Positions 9,855 through 19,238 of a stretch of DNA of 64,000 nucleotides are shown here, piece after piece. A program made the translations under genes and the position numbers. This stretch comes from DAMBHY01 sp032068765 (lineage in GTDB: Bacteria; Bacteroidota; Bacteroidia; Bacteroidales; Dysgonomonadaceae). The stretch covers positions 7,725 through 71,724 of the forward strand of contig DAMBHY010000013.1 in NCBI GenBank assembly GCA_032068765.1. Reading direction: 5' to 3'. Within the stretch, counting starts at the first letter, position 1. Each line of letters opens with the position of its first letter. The notes under the pieces were generated by a model that saw only the letters and a program-made list of their open reading frames with translations, made no database searches and was not told where the DNA came from.

Positions 9855-10718
9855 TCATTTTATTTCTTCCAGCAATTTATTTGCCAATCGACTTGCCCCA
9901 ATTCTAAAATATTCGGGTGTACACCATTCTTCTCCTAAAACTTCTTTAACAATAGTATAATATTTGAGAGCATCTTCTACAGTTGAAACGCCTCCTGAAA
10001 CTTTGAAACCGATTTTCTTACCTGTCTTTCCATAATAGGATTTAATAGCATTGCACATTGCATAAGCAGCCTCAGGAGAGGCTCCTTCGTATACTTTTCC
10101 TGTTGAGGTTTTAATAAAATCAGCTCCTGAGTAAATGGAAAGAATTGCTGCGTCATGAATTTTTTGTACATTTTTCAAAGCTCCTGTTTCCAAAATCACT
10201 TTCAAATGGGCTTCGTGACAGGCCTCTTTTATTTCATCAATTTCTTCACAGAGTTCTTCGTATTCTGCGTTTAGGAACAATCCGAGATTGAGTACGATGT
10301 CTATTTCGTCAGCTCCATCGTGCACGGCAAGTGCTGTTTCGGCTATTTTTGATTCTATAAATGTTTGAGAATGAGGAAATCCTCCGGAGACGCATGCAAT
10401 TTTTACATCCGCGGTCAGTGCTTCCTTTACTGTTTTAGCGAAAATTGGATAAACACAGATGGCTGCAACATTTGGAATATCGGAGTATGAACCTTCGAAA
10501 TCATTTACGTTTTGAACGAATTGCCAAACGCTTTCGCGTGTGTCTGTAGTATTTAGAGAGGTCAAATCGATACAAGAATACATCAATTTTTTAACTGCTG
10601 TTGTATTGTTTTCTTGCAATTTCTTAGCGAAAATTTGATCAAGTTTTTTCGTTACTTCTTCATTTTCTAATTTGAAAGAATGCTCTTTTATCGCATCTAA
10701 ATATTTATTTGTTTCCAT
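9855..10718 (-). CDS. deoC: Deoxyribose-phosphate aldolase
   Basis: A 287-residue class I aldolase that cleaves 2-deoxyribose 5-phosphate to acetaldehyde and glyceraldehyde 3-phosphate in deoxynucleoside catabolism. ADFIKTSTGK holds the Schiff-base Lys, GFKVSGGVST holds the second active-site Lys, and HDGADEIDIVLNLG holds the catalytic Asp. Length and ordering are normal. It is the last gene of the mnmG-to-deoC series, 10 nt after the MazG-like gene. Confidence 0.93.
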   Translation of the reverse strand: METNKYLDAIKEHSFKLENEEVTKKLDQIFAKKLQENNTTAVKKLMYSCIDLTSLNTTDTRESVWQFVQNVNDFEGSYSDIPNVAAICVYPIFAKTVKEALTADVKIACVSGGFPHSQTFIESKIAETALAVHDGADEIDIVLNLGLFLNAEYEELCEEIDEIKEACHEAHLKVILETGALKNVQKIHDAAILSIYSGADFIKTSTGKVYEGASPEAAYAMCNAIKSYYGKTGKKIGFKVSGGVSTVEDALKYYTIVKEVLGEEWCTPEYFRIGASRLANKLLEEIK

Positions 10719-10728
10719 ATTGTGATTG

Positions 10729-11058
10729 TTATAATTTTAATTTTTCGTTTTCTAAATGACGAGTTGCATCGCGGTTTGTTTTCTTTTCTAAATTCTTTTG
10801 GAAAGCATTGTCTAGATTAACCCCTGTTTGATTAGCAAGACATACGAGGACCCACAAAACATCCGCCATTTCGTCTGCTATATTTTTATTTTTGTCCGAT
10901 TCTTTGAATGATTGTTCTCCATAAGTTCGTGACATGATTCGTGCTAGTTCTCCCACTTCTTCCATCAGGATGGTCATGTTGGTGAGTTCACTAAAATATC
11001 GAACACCATATTTTTTTATCCAGCTGTCTACTTCCTGTTGTGCTTCTTGCAGTGTCAT
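10729..11058 (-). CDS. MazG-like nucleotide pyrophosphohydrolase
   Basis: A 109-residue all-alpha NTP-PPase domain protein. EEVGELAR and the downstream ADEMADVLWVL form the E-x-x-E...E-x-x-D magnesium site of the MazG/dUTPase-like superfamily. The family hydrolyses (d)NTPs to monophosphates and is thought to clean the nucleotide pool; the preferred nucleotide is unknown. Its ATG shares one base with the dtd stop (TAATG), pointing to translational coupling. Confidence 0.82.
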   Translation of the reverse strand: MTLQEAQQEVDSWIKKYGVRYFSELTNMTILMEEVGELARIMSRTYGEQSFKESDKNKNIADEMADVLWVLVCLANQTGVNLDNAFQKNLEKKTNRDATRHLENEKLKL

Positions 11059-11510
11059 TATTCTTTATTTTTTGAGTCTATCCAGATGGTAACTGGCCCG
11101 TCATTAATGAGAAACACTTTCATCTCTGCACCGAATTCTCCTGGCTGTATGTCTTTCCCTAAATACTTAGAGAGAGTGGTACAAAATTTTTCGTACAATG
11201 GGATAGAAATTTCAGATTGAGCTGCCTTGAGATAGGAGGGACGATTGCCTTTTTTTGTACTTGCGTGCAATGTAAATTGTGAAACAACAAGTATTTCGCC
11301 TCCGATTTCCAAGATGGACTTGTTCATTACACCTTGTTCATCTTCAAAGATACGCAAATTTACTGTCTTTTTACAAAGATATTCAATGTCAGCTTGATCG
11401 TCCGACGTTTCAATACCCACCAAAACCAATAATCCCTTATCGATTTTGCTTTTCACTTTTTTGTCTATTGTAACGGATGCTTCCGACACTCGCTGTATTA
11501 ATATGCGCAT
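11058..11510 (-). CDS. dtd: D-aminoacyl-tRNA deacylase
   Basis: A 150-residue homodimeric enzyme that removes D-amino acids (and glycine from tRNA-Ala) from mischarged tRNA. Both signature motifs are present: SQFTLHASTKKGNRPSY and NDGPVTIWID (the GPVT cross-subunit motif). Length is standard. It sits between uvrC (3 nt gap) and the MazG-like gene (1-nt overlap). Confidence 0.94.
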   Translation of the reverse strand: MRILIQRVSEASVTIDKKVKSKIDKGLLVLVGIETSDDQADIEYLCKKTVNLRIFEDEQGVMNKSILEIGGEILVVSQFTLHASTKKGNRPSYLKAAQSEISIPLYEKFCTTLSKYLGKDIQPGEFGAEMKVFLINDGPVTIWIDSKNKE

Positions 11511-11513
11511 ATT

Positions 11514-13310
11514 TTATTTAGATTGATTTATCCACTCTCTAATGATGTTTGCCTTACTTTTACCGACTACTTCCGTAATCTCTTCAAAAGATGCTTTCTT
11601 GATTCTTTTTATACTCTTGAAGTGAGTGAGTAATTTTTTTTTTGTTTCTGTCCCTATTCCTTTTATTTCATCCAATTCTGATTTAATTTGACCTTTACTC
11701 CTTTTTTGTCGATGAAAAGTAATTCCGAATCTATGAGCTTCGTCTCTAAGTTGTTGAATGAGTTTCAACGTTTCAGAATTTTTATCGAGATATAAAGGAA
11801 TGGAATCATCAGGGAAATAAATTTCTTCCAAACGCTTCGCGATGCCTATAATTGCAATCTTACCGTATAGTCCAATTTTCTGTAGTGATTTTACGGCAGC
11901 ATGTAATTGACCCTTACCACCGTCAATTACAATGAGTTGAGGCATATTTTCTTGATCGTTAAGCATCCGAGAATAGCGTCTGTGAACGACCTCCTCCATT
12001 GACGCGAAATCGTCGGGGCCTACAACCGTTTTAATATTAAAATGTCGGTAATCTTTTTTTGAAGGTTTTGCTTTTTTGAAAACGACACAAGAAGCAACAG
12101 GATTTGTACCTTGCATATTTGAATTATCAAAACACTCGATATGCCAAGGTAGTTCTTTGAGATGCAAATCTGTTTGGACGGTTTTGAGTATTCTTGTTAC
12201 TCTTTGTTCGGGATTTAATTTTTCGGTTTTTTTTAATTTGTCAATTTTGTACTGTTTGACGTTTTTCTCGGAAAGCTCTAGTAGCTTTCTTTTGTCACCT
12301 CTTTGCGGTATTGTAAATTCGATATTCGATAAATTTATATCAGGAATAAATGGAACGATTATTTCTTTTGAATGACTACCATAGCGTTGGCGCATTTCTA
12401 TAATTCCCATTCCAAGCAATTCTTCCGGACTTTCATCAAGCCTCTTCTTATACTCGAATGTATATGCTTGATTTACAGAGCCATTAACCATGTGAAGATA
12501 ATTAATATATGCTGAGTTTTCATCATCTTCATATGAATATACGTCGATGTTATAATCGAAATTGCTTATCACGGTTGATCTTTCTCTGAAATGCTGTATT
12601 TTTTCTAGTTTTTCTTTTTGTACCTGAGCTTTTTCAAATTCCATGTTTGAAGCATAAGCATTCATTTTTTCTGCAATCTGCTTTTCTATAATTGCGATGT
12701 TTCCTTTAAGTATCTCAGTAATTTCTTCTACATTCTTGTTGTAATCTTCCAAAGATTGTAATCCTTCGCAAGGACCTTCGCACCGTTTTATATGATATTC
12801 AAGACAGACATTGAATTTCTTTTTTTCAATATTTTCACGGGTTAGATTCAACCTACATGACCTGATCTTATAAACTTTTCGGAATATATCTAATAGAGCA
12901 TTTACTGATGTAACTGATGTATAAGGTCCAAAATATTTCGAGCCATCTTTGATAATAGCTCTTGTTTTGAAAATTCTGGGGAAATCTTCACCTTTTATAA
13001 CGATAGAGGGATAAGTTTTGTCATCCTTCAACATCACATTATAACGTGGTTGCAATTCCTTGATTAGATTGTTTTCTAATAAGAATGTATCTTCCTCGTT
13101 ATTTACAACAATATATTTTATATCTTTTATTTTACGTACTAATATTCTTGTTTTTGGATGATTATGATTTTTGGTAAAATATGACGAAACCCTTTTCTTA
13201 AGGTTAATAGCTTTCCCAACATATATAACTTTTCCATTTTCATCCAAAAACTGATAACAACCAGGTTTGGAGGGAATGGTTTGTAATATAGTTTTTATAT
13301 TTGCAATCAC
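11514..13310 (-). CDS. uvrC: Excinuclease ABC subunit C
   Basis: A 598-residue nucleotide-excision repair nuclease that makes both incisions around lesions marked by UvrAB. The N-terminal GIY-YIG-type nuclease is seen as GCYQFLDENGKVIYVGKA. The UVR motif lies near residues 205-240. The RNase H-like C-terminal nuclease includes VIDGGKGQLHAA. Tandem helix-hairpin-helix motifs end the protein (LDEIKGIGTETKKKLL). Start ATG at 13310, 5 nt after the apt stop. Confidence 0.95.
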   Translation of the reverse strand: MIANIKTILQTIPSKPGCYQFLDENGKVIYVGKAINLKKRVSSYFTKNHNHPKTRILVRKIKDIKYIVVNNEEDTFLLENNLIKELQPRYNVMLKDDKTYPSIVIKGEDFPRIFKTRAIIKDGSKYFGPYTSVTSVNALLDIFRKVYKIRSCRLNLTRENIEKKKFNVCLEYHIKRCEGPCEGLQSLEDYNKNVEEITEILKGNIAIIEKQIAEKMNAYASNMEFEKAQVQKEKLEKIQHFRERSTVISNFDYNIDVYSYEDDENSAYINYLHMVNGSVNQAYTFEYKKRLDESPEELLGMGIIEMRQRYGSHSKEIIVPFIPDINLSNIEFTIPQRGDKRKLLELSEKNVKQYKIDKLKKTEKLNPEQRVTRILKTVQTDLHLKELPWHIECFDNSNMQGTNPVASCVVFKKAKPSKKDYRHFNIKTVVGPDDFASMEEVVHRRYSRMLNDQENMPQLIVIDGGKGQLHAAVKSLQKIGLYGKIAIIGIAKRLEEIYFPDDSIPLYLDKNSETLKLIQQLRDEAHRFGITFHRQKRSKGQIKSELDEIKGIGTETKKKLLTHFKSIKRIKKASFEEITEVVGKSKANIIREWINQSK

Positions 13311-13315
13311 TTGAA

Positions 13316-13846
13316 CTAAATATCATATTGGAGGACGGCATCTACTTCAACGTCTGATGGGAATAATTTTCTTCCTTCCAAATCCATTAATTCAATTAAA
13401 AAATTGATGTAAACTTTCTCAACATTGAGTTTTTTTACAAGATTATAAGCTGCGAGCATTGTGCCTCCTGTAGCAAGTAAATCATCATGTAATAAAACGA
13501 CGTCCGATTCATTTAAAGAATCTCTGTGGATTTGTATCGTATCAGTACCATATTCTTTAGAATATGATTCCTCTATGGTGTAATATGGCAGTTTTCCTGG
13601 TTTTCTTATAGGAACAAATCCCGCATTTAATCTCAACGCCAATGCAGGACCCATAAAAAAACCTCTAGATTCAATACCTACAACTTTGGTTATTCCTTTG
13701 TTTTTATATTTTTCATATAGTATATCTGAGAGTTTTTGCAAACTCTTTGGGTCTTGGAATAATGTTGTAATGTCTTTGAATTGTATCCCTGCTATCGGAA
13801 AATCAGGAATGTTTCTAACGCAATTTTTTAATTCTTCTTGTTTCAT
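13316..13846 (-). CDS. apt: Adenine phosphoribosyltransferase
   Basis: A 176-residue purine salvage enzyme converting adenine and PRPP to AMP. The PRPP-binding loop VVLLHDDLLATGGTMLAA and the upstream GIESRGFFMGPALA are both intact. Length is typical. The 24-bp gap between it and mnmG is occupied by a parS site. Confidence 0.94.
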   Translation of the reverse strand: MKQEELKNCVRNIPDFPIAGIQFKDITTLFQDPKSLQKLSDILYEKYKNKGITKVVGIESRGFFMGPALALRLNAGFVPIRKPGKLPYYTIEESYSKEYGTDTIQIHRDSLNESDVVLLHDDLLATGGTMLAAYNLVKKLNVEKVYINFLIELMDLEGRKLFPSDVEVDAVLQYDI

Positions 13847-13854
13847 TTTTTATA

Positions 13855-13870
13855 TGTTTCACGTGGAACA
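13855..13870. promoter_or_regulatory. parS site (ParB binding, chromosome partition)
   Basis: The 16-mer TGTTTCACGTGGAACA is the reverse complement of TGTTCCACGTGAAACA, a full match to the widely conserved chromosomal parS consensus TGTTNCACGTGAAACA. It fills most of the short gap between mnmG and apt. In many bacteria parS sites cluster near oriC and near gidA/mnmG. I found no second copy in the window and no parAB genes. Confidence 0.75.
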
Positions 13871-15745
13871 TTATCTTCCAAGCAAAATTAATAACACGGA
13901 AATATCATTTGGTGAAACACCGGGTATTCTGCTTGCTTGAGCGATTGTTTCAGGATTTATTTTTGTTAGTTTTTGCCTAGCTTCTGTTGACAAAGATTGA
14001 ATATTGTTGTAGTTAAATTTGTCTTTAATTTTTATGTTCTCCAAACGCGTTATTTTTTCTGCCATTAACTTCTCCCTAGCAATATATCCATCATATTTTA
14101 TTCTGATATTGGCAGATTCAATTACTTCTTCTTTTCTATCTTGGATTTTATCCAATACTTCCTTGAATGCATTTATTTCATCGATAAAGGTTTCTATTTT
14201 GAGGTTAGGCCTTTTTATTAATTCAATTAATCTTACTCCTCTGTTTAATGTTGCAGTATTGTTTTTTTTAAGAATTGGATTAATTCTTTCTGCTTTTATA
14301 GAATAATTAGTAATGAAATCGATCATCCTATCTACTTCATTGATCTTTTTATACAATAATTCTTTTCTTTCAGACTTAGCTAAACCTAAATTATAACTCA
14401 TAAGAGTTAATCTTTCGTCAGCATTATCTTGACGCAATAAGATACGATATTCAGCTCTTGAAGTAAACATTCTGTAGGGTTCATCAACACCTTTAGTTAT
14501 TAAATCATCAATAAGTACTCCAATATATGCTTCATCTCTGTTGAGTATAAAAGTTTCATTACTATTTACTTTTAGATGAGCATTTATACCTGCAATCAAG
14601 CCTTGACCTGCTGCCTCTTCGTATCCTGTTGTTCCATTAATTTGTCCTGCAAAAAATAAGTTTTTAATTAATTTTGTCTCAAGAGTTGCTGTCAATTGTG
14701 TAGGATCAAAGAAATCATATTCTATTGCATAACCCGGTCTGAAAATATGTATATTTTTAAAAGCAGGAATGGTTTTTAATGCATTTATCTGGGTTTCTAA
14801 TGGAAGTGATGAAGAGAAGCCATTTAAATAATATTCATTTGTTGTTTCTCCTTCCGGTTCTAAAAATAGCTGGTGACTGGTTTTATCAGCAAATGTAACT
14901 ATTTTGGTTTCGATACTAGGACAATATCTTGGTCCTATACTCTGTATTTGACCATTGTACAAAGGTGAAAAATCCAAACCTTTCCTCAATTCATTATGAG
15001 TTTGTTCAGAGGTATAAGTAATCCAGCAACTTCTTTGTTTTAAGTTACTTTTTATATCAGGAATATAAGAAAATTTATGAAAATCTATATCTCCTTTTTG
15101 TTCTTCCATTAAACTGAAATCAACGCTTCGACCGTCTATTCTTACCGGAGTACCAGTTTTCATACGATCTATTTTAAAACCAATTTTCCTTAATTGTTCG
15201 GTAATGCCGTACGAAGCTGGTTCTGAAATGCGACCTCCACCGATTTTTACATCACCGATATGCATCAAGCCATTCATAAAAGTTCCGGTCGTAAGCACAA
15301 CACTTTTAGCAGAAAATGTTACTCCCAGTTGAGTAATGACACCTGTGACGGTTTTGTCTTCAAAGGTGAGTTGCTTTACAGAATCTTGCCAGACATATAG
15401 ATTTGATGTATTTTCAATAATTCTTCTCCATTCCTCCATGAATTTCATCCTGTCGCTCTGTACCCGCGGACTCCACATTGCAGGGCCTTTTGAACGGTTG
15501 AGCATACGAAATTGGATAGAGGTCTTATCACTTACAATCCCCATTTGTCCGCCCAAAGCATCTATTTCTCTCACTATCTGTCCTTTAGCAATACCACCTA
15601 CAGCAGGATTACAGCTCATTTGAGCTATCTTATTCATGTCCATTGTAATAAGCAATGTTTTAGAACCTAAATTTGCTGCTGCTGTTGCAGCTTCGCAACC
15701 TGCATGCCCGGCACCAATAACAATTATGTCGTATTTAAAAGTCAT
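13871..15745 (-). CDS. mnmG: tRNA uridine-5-carboxymethylaminomethyl modification enzyme, FAD subunit
   Basis: A 624-residue MnmG/GidA, the FAD protein that with MnmE modifies U34 of several tRNAs. The N-terminal FAD dinucleotide fold is IIVIGAGHAGCEAATAAANLG; CNPAVGGIAKGQIVREIDALGG is the strongly conserved segment with its active-site Cys, and AGQINGTTGYEEAAGQG follows in the second FAD contact. The C-terminal helical MnmE-binding domain ends ISVLLILLGR. First gene of the minus-strand operon running to deoC. Confidence 0.96.
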   Translation of the reverse strand: MTFKYDIIVIGAGHAGCEAATAAANLGSKTLLITMDMNKIAQMSCNPAVGGIAKGQIVREIDALGGQMGIVSDKTSIQFRMLNRSKGPAMWSPRVQSDRMKFMEEWRRIIENTSNLYVWQDSVKQLTFEDKTVTGVITQLGVTFSAKSVVLTTGTFMNGLMHIGDVKIGGGRISEPASYGITEQLRKIGFKIDRMKTGTPVRIDGRSVDFSLMEEQKGDIDFHKFSYIPDIKSNLKQRSCWITYTSEQTHNELRKGLDFSPLYNGQIQSIGPRYCPSIETKIVTFADKTSHQLFLEPEGETTNEYYLNGFSSSLPLETQINALKTIPAFKNIHIFRPGYAIEYDFFDPTQLTATLETKLIKNLFFAGQINGTTGYEEAAGQGLIAGINAHLKVNSNETFILNRDEAYIGVLIDDLITKGVDEPYRMFTSRAEYRILLRQDNADERLTLMSYNLGLAKSERKELLYKKINEVDRMIDFITNYSIKAERINPILKKNNTATLNRGVRLIELIKRPNLKIETFIDEINAFKEVLDKIQDRKEEVIESANIRIKYDGYIAREKLMAEKITRLENIKIKDKFNYNNIQSLSTEARQKLTKINPETIAQASRIPGVSPNDISVLLILLGR

Positions 15746-15762
15746 TCATTTTGAAAATTACA

Positions 15763-15770
15763 CAAATATA
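15763..15770 (-). promoter_or_regulatory. Promoter -7 element upstream of mnmG
   Basis: On the minus strand TATATTTG matches TAnnTTTG exactly and lies 17 bp before the mnmG ATG. No clear TTG is seen at the -33 spacing. It probably drives the mnmG-apt-uvrC-dtd-mazG-deoC operon. Confidence 0.5.
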
Positions 15771-15836
15771 CTACAAAACAATGTTTTAAGATGTTGATAG
15801 AGTGTTAACAATTGTATGAGAGTGATTAATGGATAG

Positions 15837-16784
15837 TTATAACAAATACATTCTTAGATATATAGGTAGATGGTCACTATATCCTCCGATATATTTTCCG
15901 CTATATGTACGGTTTGGGAATGCTCTACCTTTTTCGTGTCGAATCAAATAAGAGGGATGGAAAATATCGGCATTTTCGGGTATACATTTGATTTTATCCG
16001 ATTTTAACAATGAACCGGAAACCAAGAATTGATCAAACATCATCCATTTCTTGTGATATGTTGAGCCAATTCCTCTTTTGTGTCGAGGATATAGGATATT
16101 GTAAAGTTTTTGATTTTCAATATTTGTAAATTCCTTTTGTGCTCCCAAAATTTCGTCAACGCTGTTATCGTCCGGGGTGTCGTTAAAATCTCCTGATATA
16201 ATAATATGAGCGTTGGGTTCATTTATTAAAACACTCTGCACAGCATTTTCAAGTTCACTTGCTACAAAATAGCGGCGTCTTTCTGAACGCTCAGTGCCTT
16301 CCCTGCGGGATGGAAAATGAGTAAAAAATAGATGGATAATTTCATTATTTACCGTTTTTCCTTTGATGTATAAGATATCGCGTGTACGATCCTCGATGCC
16401 GGGGAGTTTTACCAATATAGGTTGTTTTTCAATAACTTGTAAGGTATTTGGATTATATAAAACGCCGATATCAGCCCCACGCTCGTCGGGACTTTCGTAG
16501 TGAATAATCTCGTAGTTGCCAACTTTGTTTGCTAGCAACTTATCGGCAATGGAAAGCATTACAACTCGATTTTCAATCTCGGCAAGTCCAATTACGTCAG
16601 GAAAATATGGAAATACAATGTCATTTACAATTCTCACAAGATGAGATAATTTGGTATTAAATCTTTTTTTTGTCCAATGCAATGCGCCGTCAGGAGTAAA
16701 TTCGTTATCCAAAATTTCGGGGTCGTCAACGGTATCATAAAAGTTTTCCGTATTATACCACATCATATTGAAAGATTGAGTCAT
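15837..16784 (-). CDS. Endonuclease/exonuclease/phosphatase family protein
   Basis: A 315-residue protein of the EEP (DNase I-like) superfamily without a signal peptide. MMWYNTENFYDT is the N-terminal strand with the conserved Asn, IGLAEIENR carries the metal-binding Glu, IISGDFNDTPDDNS carries the catalytic G-D-F-N, and GGYSDHLPIYL the terminal D-H pair. The fold catalyses phosphodiester or phosphomonoester cleavage; substrate unknown. Start is 4 nt after the ybeY stop, third gene of the spmAB-ybeY operon. Confidence 0.82.
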   Translation of the reverse strand: MTQSFNMMWYNTENFYDTVDDPEILDNEFTPDGALHWTKKRFNTKLSHLVRIVNDIVFPYFPDVIGLAEIENRVVMLSIADKLLANKVGNYEIIHYESPDERGADIGVLYNPNTLQVIEKQPILVKLPGIEDRTRDILYIKGKTVNNEIIHLFFTHFPSRREGTERSERRRYFVASELENAVQSVLINEPNAHIIISGDFNDTPDDNSVDEILGAQKEFTNIENQKLYNILYPRHKRGIGSTYHKKWMMFDQFLVSGSLLKSDKIKCIPENADIFHPSYLIRHEKGRAFPNRTYSGKYIGGYSDHLPIYLRMYLL

Positions 16785-16788
16785 ATCT

Positions 16789-17205
16789 TTAGAAAGTGAT
16801 TAGTTTTAATGATTGATTTTCAGCTTCACGCATCAGTTTTTCATCCTTATGTGATTTATCTGTCAATCCACATAAATGAAGAATACCGTGTATTATCACA
16901 CGGTGAAGTTCCTCCTCTAAAGTAGTTCGAAATTTTTCCGAATTCGATTTTACAGTATCCAGACTCACAAAAATATCGCCATTGATGATATTTCCTTCAG
17001 TATCGTCGAAAGTGATTATATCCGTATAATAATCGTGTTGCAGAAATTCTTTGTTTACTTCAAGAATTTTCTCATCCGAACAGAAAATGTAAGTGATATT
17101 ACCTACCTTTTTACCGTAATTCTTGGCTACAACCTTTATCCAGTTTTTAACCGCCTGTCTTTTTATTGAAGGAAATTTACAGTCTTCAACTTCAAAATAA
17201 ATCAT
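16789..17205 (-). CDS. ybeY: Endoribonuclease YbeY (16S rRNA maturation)
   Basis: A 138-residue metalloprotein needed for 16S rRNA 3' end processing and ribosome quality control. The zinc-site motif appears as IIHGILHLCGLTDKSHKDE, with two His in HGILH and a third in the following turn, as usual for Bacteroidota YbeY. The ATG at 17205 was chosen: it lies 4 nt after the SpmAB-like stop. A longer frame from 17235 would overlap that gene. Confidence 0.9.
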   Translation of the reverse strand: MIYFEVEDCKFPSIKRQAVKNWIKVVAKNYGKKVGNITYIFCSDEKILEVNKEFLQHDYYTDIITFDDTEGNIINGDIFVSLDTVKSNSEKFRTTLEEELHRVIIHGILHLCGLTDKSHKDEKLMREAENQSLKLITF

Positions 17206-17209
17206 AACT

Positions 17210-18442
17210 CTATCCGAAAAATAAATAAGTAACAAAGATTGCTGCTATCACACCTGCCAAATCCGCAAGAAGAGCATAAGGAACAGTGTAACGGGAATTT
17301 TTTACATTTATGGCGCCGTAGTACACCGCCACAATATAAAACGTGGTGTCGGTGGCTCCTTGAAGTACTGAAGACAGTCTTCCAGCAAATGAATCTGCTC
17401 CAAATATTTTCATTGTATCAATCATCATGCCGCGAGCGCCGCTTCCGCTCAAAGGTTTCATCAGAGCAGTAGGCATGCCGTCAATCCATCGTGTATCAAA
17501 TCCCATAGGTGCTACCAAAGCTTTCAGCCCATTCATAAGGAAATCCATAGATCCTGAAGCGCGAAAAACCCCAATGCCCACTAATATTCCTATCAGGTAA
17601 GGAATTATTTTCACAGCAGTGGAAAATCCATCTTTTGCACCATCAATAAATGCTTCAAAAACATTTATTTTTCGCATCATTCCTTTCAAGATGAATAAAA
17701 CAATGATGGTAAACAAGATGAGATTTGCTGCGAGACTTGAAATTACCGATACTTGTTCCTGAGACATGGAGTCGAAAATCCAAACCGTAGAAATGATAAT
17801 AGCGGATAGACCTCCAAAAAAACCTAAGATTGCTGTATTGAAAATATTAATTCGCTGTTTGATACACACTGAAATAACCCCAACTAATGTTGCTACAAAA
17901 GTCGCAATCATGATAGGGATAAATACGTCTGAAGGATTAGCTGCTCCTAGTTGTGCGCGGTAGGTCATCACCATAACGGGAATAAGAGTGAGCCCCGAAG
18001 CATTCATAACGAGGAACATAATCATGGGATTGGTGGCAATGTCTTTTCTTGTGTTCAACGTCTGCATATCAGCCATTGCTTTCAATCCAAACGGTGTAGC
18101 CGCATTGTCAAGCCCAAGCATATTTGCTGAAATATTCATCAGCATGGAAGCCGCTGCGGGATGTCCTTTAGGGATCTCTGGGAATAATTTGGAAAAAAGA
18201 GGAGCTGCTGCCTTTGCAAAAAGATCAACTGTGCCGCCGCGCTCACCGATTTTCATGATTCCCATCCAAAGAGATAAAACTCCGGTAAGTCCCAACGATA
18301 TTTCAAAACCCGTTTTTGCAGTATCAAATGTAGAATTCATAATTTCTGTGAATACGCCGGTATCGCCCAAAAATAAAAACTTTACCGCCGCTACAACAAA
18401 AGCGATTATGAAAAAAGCAATCCAAATATAATTAAGTACCAT
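17210..18442 (-). CDS. Fused SpmA-SpmB spore maturation-like membrane protein
   Basis: A 410-residue polytopic protein made of two nucleoside-recognition (Gate) domains. The first half has the SpmA-like ISANMLGLDNAATPFGLKAM; the second half resembles SpmB (KIIPYLIGILVGIGVFRASG, LQGATDTTFYIVAVYYGA). Many hydrophobic segments place it in the inner membrane. In Bacteroidota, which do not sporulate, the fused form is common and its transport substrate is unknown. First gene of a tight operon with ybeY and the EEP protein. Confidence 0.85.
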   Translation of the reverse strand: MVLNYIWIAFFIIAFVVAAVKFLFLGDTGVFTEIMNSTFDTAKTGFEISLGLTGVLSLWMGIMKIGERGGTVDLFAKAAAPLFSKLFPEIPKGHPAAASMLMNISANMLGLDNAATPFGLKAMADMQTLNTRKDIATNPMIMFLVMNASGLTLIPVMVMTYRAQLGAANPSDVFIPIMIATFVATLVGVISVCIKQRINIFNTAILGFFGGLSAIIISTVWIFDSMSQEQVSVISSLAANLILFTIIVLFILKGMMRKINVFEAFIDGAKDGFSTAVKIIPYLIGILVGIGVFRASGSMDFLMNGLKALVAPMGFDTRWIDGMPTALMKPLSGSGARGMMIDTMKIFGADSFAGRLSSVLQGATDTTFYIVAVYYGAINVKNSRYTVPYALLADLAGVIAAIFVTYLFFG

Positions 18443-18496
18443 TGTTAATTTCAGAATTTCTAATTTTCAAAGTTAATATTTTCATATGGAAATTTG

Positions 18497-18504
18497 TATC
18501 TTTA
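18497..18504 (+). promoter_or_regulatory. Promoter -7 element for the ComEA-like gene
   Basis: TATCTTTA, one mismatch from TAnnTTTG, 20 bp before the ATG at 18525. It lies inside the longer possible reading frame, which argues that translation begins at 18525. Confidence 0.45.
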
Positions 18505-18524
18505 CCGCAATTAACTCTCATATT

Positions 18525-19238
18525 ATGAACTGGAAAAATGCATTTAACATCTACAAAGGAGAGCGTATCGCGTTGATTGTTTTGTTGGTACTAATTGTAA
18601 TCACCATTATCATCAATATTGTTTTATCATCAACGAATAAGACGGAAGTGAAAATCATTCAGAATCCCCAGTTTGAAAAGGAATATGCGGAATTTCATAA
18701 ACAATTAAAAGAGAAAGAAAGAACTTCTCCCAAATATTCAATACAGAAAAAGTATCAGCATCACGAAGAAGATATATATGCAGAAAATTATAAAGATTTG
18801 CCTGTAGATACATATGTAAAGCAAGAAAAATTTGATACGGGAGAATACATTTCCCTTAACGAAAAAGATACCGCGGAGTGGAAGAAGGTTCCCGGAATAG
18901 GAAGTGGTTTTGCCGCAAGGATTGTTAAATATGGAAACCTGTTGGGCGGCTATTCTTCTATCAATCAACTGCATGAAGTCTATGGAATGCAGGACGAACT
19001 TTTCAATAAAATAAAACCCTATATCGCTTTGTCAGATGCAAAAATTGAAAAGATTGATGTCAATAAATCGGAATTTAAACAACTTTTGAATCATCCGTAT
19101 TTGGAATATAATCAGGTAAAAGCGATATTCAATATCCGCAGTCGAAAAGGGAAAGTAGAATATCTGGAGCAGTTGTCGCTGCTGGAAGAGTTTACAGATA
19201 AGGATATAGAACGGCTAAGACCTTATTTAAAATTTTAG
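18525..19238 (+). CDS. Membrane-anchored ComEA-like helix-hairpin-helix protein
   Basis: A 237-residue protein with one N-terminal membrane anchor (about residues 15-38) and a charged linker. Two or three helix-hairpin-helix units follow: WKKVPGIGSGFAARIVKYG near residue 125, a second unit around KIDVNKSEFKQLLNHPYLE, and a third at the C-terminus. HhH motifs bind DNA non-specifically, and ComEA proteins bind incoming DNA during uptake. Whether this one acts in competence is inference; no other com gene is nearby. Start MNWKN chosen from the promoter position. Confidence 0.72.
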   Translation: MNWKNAFNIYKGERIALIVLLVLIVITIIINIVLSSTNKTEVKIIQNPQFEKEYAEFHKQLKEKERTSPKYSIQKKYQHHEEDIYAENYKDLPVDTYVKQEKFDTGEYISLNEKDTAEWKKVPGIGSGFAARIVKYGNLLGGYSSINQLHEVYGMQDELFNKIKPYIALSDAKIEKIDVNKSEFKQLLNHPYLEYNQVKAIFNIRSRKGKVEYLEQLSLLEEFTDKDIERLRPYLKF

